DNA from: F23-B02 sp963625655
Lineage (GTDB): Bacteria; Bacillota; Clostridia; Oscillospirales; Oscillospiraceae
Length of the DNA: 62,412 nucleotides
NCBI GenBank assembly: GCA_963625655.1
Contig: CAVFTS010000008.1
Coordinates: 1 to 62,412, forward strand
Reading direction: 5' to 3'
The notes under the pieces are model-generated. The model ran no database searches and had not been told where the DNA came from. It was given only the letters and a program-made list of their open reading frames with translations. Shown one piece after another: positions 57,110-62,412 of this stretch; within the stretch, counting starts at the first letter, position 1, and each line of letters starts with the position of its first letter. The position numbers and the translations under genes were made by a program.

Positions 57110-58543
57110 ATGATGGATGAAAACAATCGCAGCGAGCAAGAGAAAATCGACGCTGCTCCCGAAACTCCCGAATCACCCGCATCGAGCGAGACGGGATTCA
57201 CCTTCGGCTCAAACGACGGCGAGTACCGTTTCGTGAGACCCGAAGCAAGACTTTATGAGGACGCAGAGTACGTTCCGCAATCCGAAAGCACGGAGTTTCC
57301 CAACTACTATGTTCCCTCCGAGAAAAAGCCCAAGGAACAGAAGGACGACGGAGCAAAGCCTCCCAAGCGTCGGCTCGGACTGAAGATCGCCTGCCTGTGC
57401 CTCGTGTGTGCGCTGCTCGGCGGAATCGCCGGAGCCGCAGCGGGACGTCTTATGTACGATCAGGACGAAAGCGACGACACTGCCGCCGAAACGCCGATAA
57501 GCCGCTCCACCGGCACCCCGATAAACAGCTCGACAAGCACCGCAAACGACATTTACACGCTTGCCTGTTCGCAGACCGTCGGCATCAAGACCGAGGTCAC
57601 CTACACGAATATGTTCGGGCAGACCAGCTCCTCCGCCGTATCCGGCACGGGCTTTGTCGTTACCACCGACGGTTACATCATGACAAACTACCACGTCATC
57701 GAGTACGCCTACGAATATAACTACACCATCTCCGTCATCTTCAAGGACGGTACGCAGTACGACGCAAGCATCGTCGGCGTAGAAGTCGAAAACGACGTTG
57801 CGGTTCTGAAGATAGATGCGACCGGGCTTACCCCCGTCGCAATCGGCGACAGTGACGATATTCTCGTCGGCGACACGGTATACGCAGTCGGCAATCCCCT
57901 CGGAGAGCTTGACTTCTCCATGACGACGGGCAGCATAAGCGCCCTCGACCGCAGCATCACGGTCGACAGCAACCAGCCCGCAATAAATATGTTCCAGTTC
58001 GATGCGGCGGTAAACTCCGGCAACTCCGGCGGTCCCGTGTACAACACCTCCGGCGAGGTCATCGGCATCGTTACCGCAAAGTCCAGTGAAAACAACGTCG
58101 AAGGCATCGGCTTTGCCATCCCGATAAACGATGCGGTGAGCATCGCAAACGACCTTATCACCAAGGGCTACGTCACCGGTAAAGCTTATCTCGGTGTCAC
58201 CGTCGACACCCGCTACACCTCGGTCTACGCCGACTATTACGGCATGCCCGAAGGCGCATATATCTTCTATGTTGAGTCCGGCACCTGTGCCGAAAAAGCG
58301 GGCATCTCCGCAGGAGATATCATCACGAAGATCGGCGATTACGATATTTGCAGCTACTCCGATCTCTCCTCGGCAATCCGTGAGTTCCACGCCGGCGACA
58401 CGGTGAAGTTCGTGGTTTACAGAGCCAACGATTATATTGAGCTTTCCGTCACCTTCGATGAATCCAAGCCCAGTACCGAATCAAACGGCGTTAACGAATC
58501 CGGGCTTTCAAGCCACCCGCAAAGCGGCGGCAGATTCAATTGA
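57110..58543 (+). CDS. HtrA/DegP-family serine protease with PDZ domain
   Basis: The 477-residue protein has a charged cytoplasmic N-terminus (1-85), one TM helix (about 88-112), a trypsin-like domain with catalytic His195 (MTNYHVIE), Asp229 (ENDVAVLKI) and Ser306 (VNSGNSGGPVY), and a PDZ domain (about 345-440; YIFYVESGTCAEKAGISAGD). HtrA enzymes degrade misfolded envelope proteins. TTGACA at 57064 lies upstream, with a weak -10. The ATG at 57110 is followed by a second ATG one codon later; both are served by GAGGTG. Confidence 0.95.
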   Translation: MMDENNRSEQEKIDAAPETPESPASSETGFTFGSNDGEYRFVRPEARLYEDAEYVPQSESTEFPNYYVPSEKKPKEQKDDGAKPPKRRLGLKIACLCLVCALLGGIAGAAAGRLMYDQDESDDTAAETPISRSTGTPINSSTSTANDIYTLACSQTVGIKTEVTYTNMFGQTSSSAVSGTGFVVTTDGYIMTNYHVIEYAYEYNYTISVIFKDGTQYDASIVGVEVENDVAVLKIDATGLTPVAIGDSDDILVGDTVYAVGNPLGELDFSMTTGSISALDRSITVDSNQPAINMFQFDAAVNSGNSGGPVYNTSGEVIGIVTAKSSENNVEGIGFAIPINDAVSIANDLITKGYVTGKAYLGVTVDTRYTSVYADYYGMPEGAYIFYVESGTCAEKAGISAGDIITKIGDYDICSYSDLSSAIREFHAGDTVKFVVYRANDYIELSVTFDESKPSTESNGVNESGLSSHPQSGGRFN

Positions 58544-58593
58544 TATTTTGATACTTTTCTTCTCCTTATACATCCTCTCTATTTCTCCAAAGC

Positions 58594-58624
58594 AAAAGGC
58601 CGTCGGATTATCCGGCGGTCTTTT
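58594..58624 (+). terminator. htrA terminator
   Basis: Stem aaaaggccgtcgga / tccggcggtctttt with a 3-nt loop, ending in TTTTG. Confidence 0.85.
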
Positions 58625-58657
58625 GTTGTTGTTTTTGCTCAATTCAATGTAAAAAAG

Positions 58658-58686
58658 TTGACATTCTTTTGTACGCATTATATAAT
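58658..58686 (+). promoter_or_regulatory. Promoter of the methionine gamma-lyase gene
   Basis: A full-consensus TTGACA (58658-58663), 17 bp, TATAAT (58681-58686). One of the strongest promoters in the window. Confidence 0.93.
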
Positions 58687-58728
58687 CGCGCTATCAAAGC
58701 AACCAAAATTTACACAGGAGGGTATACC

Positions 58729-59931
58729 ATGGAAAAAGAAATGCTTGACAAGATGGGCTTCGGTACCCGTGCGGTACACGCAGGCAACGTGAGGGATACG
58801 CAGTACGGTTCCCTGACCATGCCTATCTACCAGACCTCGACCTTCTACTTCGACAGCTGCGAACAGGGCGGCCGCCGTTTTGCGGGCGAGGAAGACGGTT
58901 ACATCTACACCCGTCTCGGCAACCCCACCACCGCCGTTCTTGAGAACAAAATTGCGGCGCTTGAAGGCGGCGAGGCGTGTGCGGCAGCCGCCTCCGGCAT
59001 GGGCGCCATCTCCTCCTGCCTGTGGAGCATTGCGGGCGCAGGCAAGCACATTATCGCCGATGAGACTCTCTACGGCTGCACCTTTGCCCTGCTGAGCCAC
59101 GGCATGACGCAGTACGGCGTCGAGGTCACGTTCACGGACCTCAGCAAGCTCGAAAACCTCAAGGCAAACCTCCGTGAGAATACCGTCGCCGTTTATCTTG
59201 AGACCCCCGCAAACCCCAACCTCAAGATCACCGACATTGAGCTTATTGCCAAGGCTGCGCACGAGTACAACCCCGAAATATTCGTCGTCTGTGACAACAC
59301 CTTCGCCTCCCCCGCTCTGCAGAACCCCCTGAAGCTCGGTGCGGACGTTGTTGTCCACTCTGCGACCAAGTACCTCAACGGTCACGGCGACGTCATAGCG
59401 GGCTTCGTAGTAGGCTCTGCCGAGTTTATTTCCAAGGTCAAGATGTTCGGTCTTAAAGACATGACCGGCGCAACACTCGGCCCTTTCGAGTCATGGCTCA
59501 TTCTCAGAGGTCTCAAGTCTCTTGAGATCCGTGTCGCACGTCACACCGAAAGCGCAAAGAAGATTGCCGAGTTCCTGTATGGCAACGACAAGGTCGAACA
59601 CGTCAACTACCCCGGTCTGCCCACGCACCCCGGTCACGAGATCGCAAAGCGCCAGATGAAGGACTTCGGCGGCATGATCTCCTTCGAGATAAAGGGCGGC
59701 AAGGAAGCAGGCATGAAGTTCTGCAATGCGCTCAAGCTCTGCACCATCGCAGTCTCCCTCGGCGATGCCGAGACGCTTATTGAGCATCCCGCATCCATGA
59801 CCCACTCCACCTACGGTCCCGAAGACCTCAAGACGGCGGGCATTTCCGCAGGTCTCATTCGTCTCTCCGTCGGTCTTGAAAATGCCGACGACATCATCGC
59901 CGATATGCAGCAGGCATTCGACAGCATCTGA
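58729..59931 (+). CDS. Methionine gamma-lyase
   Basis: The 400-residue Cys/Met-metabolism PLP enzyme has the PLP-lysine motif SATKYLNGHGDVIAG (Lys214) and IYTRLGNPTTAVLENKIAALEG. The active-site Cys117 in LYGCTFALLSHG is the residue characteristic of methionine gamma-lyases; cystathionine lyases usually have another residue there. It would split methionine into methanethiol, ammonia and 2-oxobutyrate. ACAGGAGGG precedes the ATG. It is monocistronic behind a consensus promoter, suggesting high expression. Confidence 0.93.
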   Translation: MEKEMLDKMGFGTRAVHAGNVRDTQYGSLTMPIYQTSTFYFDSCEQGGRRFAGEEDGYIYTRLGNPTTAVLENKIAALEGGEACAAAASGMGAISSCLWSIAGAGKHIIADETLYGCTFALLSHGMTQYGVEVTFTDLSKLENLKANLRENTVAVYLETPANPNLKITDIELIAKAAHEYNPEIFVVCDNTFASPALQNPLKLGADVVVHSATKYLNGHGDVIAGFVVGSAEFISKVKMFGLKDMTGATLGPFESWLILRGLKSLEIRVARHTESAKKIAEFLYGNDKVEHVNYPGLPTHPGHEIAKRQMKDFGGMISFEIKGGKEAGMKFCNALKLCTIAVSLGDAETLIEHPASMTHSTYGPEDLKTAGISAGLIRLSVGLENADDIIADMQQAFDSI

Positions 59932-59941
59932 ATCTAATGCG

Positions 59942-59975
59942 AAAAAATCTCCTGCCGTTGGCAGGAGATTTTTTC
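59942..59975. terminator. Terminator of the methionine gamma-lyase gene
   Basis: Stem aatctcctgcc / ggcaggagatt followed by TTTTT; an A-run on the other side makes it bidirectional. Confidence 0.9.
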
Positions 59976-59983
59976 ATTATAAC

Positions 59984-60370
59984 GCTATTTTTTAAATTTC
60001 TCTATCAAGCCGGCTATGAAGGTAACGACGCCGACGAGCATCAGACCGTAGTACACGGTGTACTCGTAGTCGTTCTCGCATAGCTGATCGCAGTCAAGAC
60101 AATACCCAAAAGCAGAATCAGTATGCCGTACAGCATCGAGCTGCCCTTTAAGCCGCCGCTTTTCTTCTTTTTTTCCGGCTCTGCCGGGTTCGGGATGCTG
60201 TAGCCTTGCGCCGTGTTTTCCGTCGGTGTCGGGATCTCGTAGCTCCGCCGGGTGCTTTCCGCCGGATTCGGAGCGGCATATCTCTGAGTCTGACTGTCAA
60301 CGGAAGCACCGCAATTTTGGCAGAATCTTTCGCCCTCGCCAATGCTCGAGCCGCATTTCATGCAAAACAT
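59984..60370 (-). pseudogene. Zinc-ribbon membrane protein with a frameshift near its 3' end
   Basis: The frame begins MFCMKCGSSIGEGERFCQNC, a double-CxxC zinc ribbon, followed by a Pro/Thr-rich linker and a TM helix (MLYGILILLLGIVLTAIS). As sequenced it then reads 10-15 unlike residues and stops at 60041. Restoring one base near 60085 continues as ENDYEYTVYYGLMLVGVVTF and a Lys-rich end, with a stop at 59984: a second TM helix that fits the first. It is thus a frameshifted gene or a sequence error. The neighbouring gene encodes a related zinc-ribbon protein. Confidence 0.75.
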
Positions 60371-60400
60371 TTCTCTGCTTCTCCTTTTATATTTATGTTT

Positions 60401-60817
60401 TCACTTGCCCTTTTTATGTCCGCACACCGAGCAGAAGCTTTCACCTTTTTCGTAGAAGTGACGGTTTGACTCGATGTGCTTTTTCATATTCACAAAGCGC
60501 TGCACCTCGGCGCTGCTGAGCTTTTCCCGAACGGTGCGGTGCGAATAGTCGTGCCATGTGACGAGCACGACGCACAGAAAGATCAGTGCGAAAAGGCAGA
60601 ACACCGCAAACGCCACCCACAGCATCCCGTCCGTTGTTTTGCCGATGTACGGCCCGTTCAGAAAGGGTCTGAACAAAACGGCGCTCAAAACCGCAACAAT
60701 GGTCAGCACAATGTACAGCGGAAATCTTCCGCCGAGTCGCATCGGCAGCTTACCGCAGTGCGGACATATCTTCATTCCGTCGGGGATTCTGTTCCCGCAT
60801 TTCGGACAGTCTCTCAT
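60401..60817 (-). CDS. Zinc-ribbon membrane protein
   Basis: The 138-residue protein starts MRDCPKCGNRIPDGMKICPH, a zinc ribbon with CPKC and CPHC, then two TM helices (PLYIVLTIVAVLSAVLF and MLWVAFAVFCLFALIFLCVV) and a charged tail ending in CSVCGHKKGK, a further Cys pair. GAGGAGACAC precedes the ATG. Similar organisation to the downstream frameshifted gene suggests a duplicated family; function unknown. Confidence 0.8.
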   Translation of the reverse strand: MRDCPKCGNRIPDGMKICPHCGKLPMRLGGRFPLYIVLTIVAVLSAVLFRPFLNGPYIGKTTDGMLWVAFAVFCLFALIFLCVVLVTWHDYSHRTVREKLSSAEVQRFVNMKKHIESNRHFYEKGESFCSVCGHKKGK

Positions 60818-60887
60818 ATTGTGTCTCCTCATTCATGCGATGTGGACATATTGTACCCCATTTGTCGGAAAAACACAAGACTTATAA

Positions 60888-60916
60888 TTGACATTGGTTT
60901 GAATCGGGAATAGAAT
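60888..60916 (+). promoter_or_regulatory. Promoter of the MATE transporter gene
   Basis: TTGACA (60888-60893) and TAGAAT (60911-60916) are 17 bp apart, 34 nt before the start codon. Confidence 0.8.
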
Positions 60917-60949
60917 AGCAAAGATAATTAGTCGAAAGGCAGCATCGTA

Positions 60950-62314
60950 ATGACATTTTCTCACGCAAAACGGCGAAGCGACTCGGTCAAGGACATGACG
61001 CAGGGCAATCCCTACTCGCAGATCATTTCCTTCGCTCTGCCGATATTTCTCAGTCAGGTTTTTCAGCAGCTTTACAACACCGCCGACACGCTCATCGTCG
61101 GCAGGTTTCTCGGCACGAACGCTCTTGCGGCGGTCAGCTCGTCGGGAACGCTGATATTTCTGCTCGTAAGCTTCTTTAACGGCACCTCAATGGGCGCCGG
61201 CGTCGTCGTATCGAAGTACTTCGGCGCAAAGAACAATGATAAGATTTCCCGTGCGATACATACGAATATCGTGTTTTCGCTCCTGTGCGGCGTCGTACTG
61301 ACACTCGTGGGCGTTTTCCTGACCCCCACCTTCCTCGTATGGATGAAAACCGACCCCGACGTGCTGCCGGAGGCGATCGAATACTTCCGCTATTACTTCC
61401 TCGGCAGCCTCGCCATGATAATGTACAACGCCTGCCGAGGCATCATGAGCGCCCTCGGAGACAGCAAGCGTCCCCTGTACTATCTGATATTCTCCTCGCT
61501 ACTGAACGTTGCGCTCGACATTCTGTTTGTTGCCGGCTTCGGTTGGGGCGTGTGGTCTGCGGCGGTCGCAACCGTGCTGTCGCAGGCGGCAAGCGTCGTG
61601 CTGTGTCTGCGTCACCTGCTCGTGAAGGACCGGATCTACTCCATCCAGCTCAAAAAGCTCCGCATAGACAGAGGTATGCTGCTTGAGATCATCCGCTACG
61701 GCTTGCCCGCCGGTGTGCAGAACTCCGTCATAGCCTTTGCAAACACCATCGTGCAGACGCAGATAAACTCCTTCGGCAAATACGCCACCGCAGCATACGG
61801 CACCCACGGCAAGATAGAGGGCTTTGCCTTCCTGCCCATCGTCAGCTTCAACATGGCGATCTCCACGTTCATAAGCCAGAACCTCGGTGCGGGGCTTCAC
61901 GACCGTGCGAAGCAGGGCGCACGCTTCGGCATCATCGCCGCAGTTCTAATGGCGGAGCTTGTCGGCGTGCTGTGCTACATTTTTGCGCCGCAGCTCATCA
62001 AGCTTTTCGACAGCAATGCCGAGGTCATCAGGCTCGGCACCATGCAGGCTCGCACCGTGTCGCTGTTTTTCTTCCTGCTTGCCTACTCGCACTCCATTGC
62101 GGCGGTGTGCCGAGGCGCAGGCAAGGCGTTTGTGCCGATGTTCATAATGCTCGGCGTGTGGTGCGTCCTGCGTATCTGCTACATCGCATATGTGAGCCAC
62201 ACCTTCGGCGAGCTGAGCTACATCTACTGGGCGTACCCCATCACATGGGCGATAAGCTCGGTAATGTATCTGATATATTACCTCAAGGGCGATTGGATAC
62301 ACGGCTTCGATTGA
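60950..62314 (+). CDS. MATE-family efflux transporter
   Basis: The 454-residue protein has 12 TM helices in two similar halves. Family features include FALPIFLSQVFQQLYNTADTLIVGRFLG in the first helices, CRGIMSALGDSKRPLYYLIFSSLLNVALD, and the second-half NSVIAFANTIVQTQINSFGKYATAAYGT and SQNLGAG. MATE pumps export drugs or metabolites in exchange for Na+ or H+. The ATG follows AAAGGCAGCATCGTA. The last 98 bp of the window hold a weak hairpin (gctccg / cggagc) and no other feature. Confidence 0.95.
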   Translation: MTFSHAKRRSDSVKDMTQGNPYSQIISFALPIFLSQVFQQLYNTADTLIVGRFLGTNALAAVSSSGTLIFLLVSFFNGTSMGAGVVVSKYFGAKNNDKISRAIHTNIVFSLLCGVVLTLVGVFLTPTFLVWMKTDPDVLPEAIEYFRYYFLGSLAMIMYNACRGIMSALGDSKRPLYYLIFSSLLNVALDILFVAGFGWGVWSAAVATVLSQAASVVLCLRHLLVKDRIYSIQLKKLRIDRGMLLEIIRYGLPAGVQNSVIAFANTIVQTQINSFGKYATAAYGTHGKIEGFAFLPIVSFNMAISTFISQNLGAGLHDRAKQGARFGIIAAVLMAELVGVLCYIFAPQLIKLFDSNAEVIRLGTMQARTVSLFFFLLAYSHSIAAVCRGAGKAFVPMFIMLGVWCVLRICYIAYVSHTFGELSYIYWAYPITWAISSVMYLIYYLKGDWIHGFD

Positions 62315-62412
62315 TAAAATTAAAAAAGCTCCGCGCTCTCTGCTTCGGAGCCTGATATGAAAAAGGACTCGAAGGGAGTACGCCAACGAAGGCATTTGCG
62401 AGGACGGAGATT

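Overview
The window reads as a chromosomal segment of a moderately high-GC Firmicute of class Clostridia, probably an Oscillospiraceae/Ruminococcaceae-type gut anaerobe (inference). The support is a YidC without a lipoprotein signal, an Rrf2-NifS-IscU iron-sulfur operon, ECF transporters, a class B sortase, a methionine gamma-lyase, an EFR1-type flavodoxin-ferredoxin, AGGAGG-type ribosome binding sites and TTGACA/TATAAT promoters. Genes are densely packed on both strands and separated by strong intrinsic terminators. No phage, insertion sequence, CRISPR array or rRNA operon is visible.

Layout. 1-3.4 kb: the 3' end of an NfnB/GltD-type flavoprotein, an N-formylglutamate amidohydrolase homologue behind a SAM-I riboswitch, and a GntR regulator with an MFS transporter. 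3.4-9.4 kb: two tandem paralogous small proteins, a short dispersed repeat, plsY, and a phosphate module (PhoB, PhoR, Na/Pi cotransporter) with TTTTACA direct repeats in its promoters. 9.5-16.8 kb: rplU-rpmA, obgE, an Na-dependent symporter, a phosphoribosyltransferase, ogt and tsaE-tsaB-upp. 16.9-23.6 kb: a SEDS protein, a TetR gene facing an EFR1 flavoprotein through one shared promoter core, the rpmH-rnpA-yidD-yidC-jag-acpP cluster without dnaA, and thiT with a TPP riboswitch. 23.6-30.6 kb: sortase B with a very small wall-anchored substrate, an LCP ligase, a secreted SGNH hydrolase, and a radical SAM/PqqD/HPr-kinase-like peptide-modification operon. 30.6-38 kb: Fe-alcohol dehydrogenase, DUF6110 plus a metal P-type ATPase, tRNA-Arg(CCU) and a large fused ABC exporter. 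38-46.3 kb: cysK-cysE behind a cysteine-codon leader peptide, a polar amino-acid ABC operon with a DapF-fold racemase and an apparently circularly permuted binding protein, and the Rrf2-IscS-IscU operon. 46.3-57 kb: a hairpin-rich spacer between duplicated terminators, then an eleven-gene minus-strand operon (methyltransferase, EcfA1A2T, TruA, DUF5711, ClpE-like, macrodomain, degenerate rhomboid, DUF523, PepT). 57-62.4 kb: HtrA protease, methionine gamma-lyase, two zinc-ribbon membrane proteins (one frameshifted) and a MATE exporter.

Sulfur and methionine metabolism recurs: the SAM riboswitch, the cysteine-attenuated cysK-cysE operon, methionine gamma-lyase and iron-sulfur assembly all lie here. 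The most unusual items are the binding protein whose C-terminal lobe segment has moved to its N-terminus, the GTG-initiated 22-residue leader with six Cys codons upstream of cysK, the SAM riboswitch on a deformylase-like gene, the sortase B/mini-substrate pair, and the peptide-maturation operon that lacks an obvious precursor.
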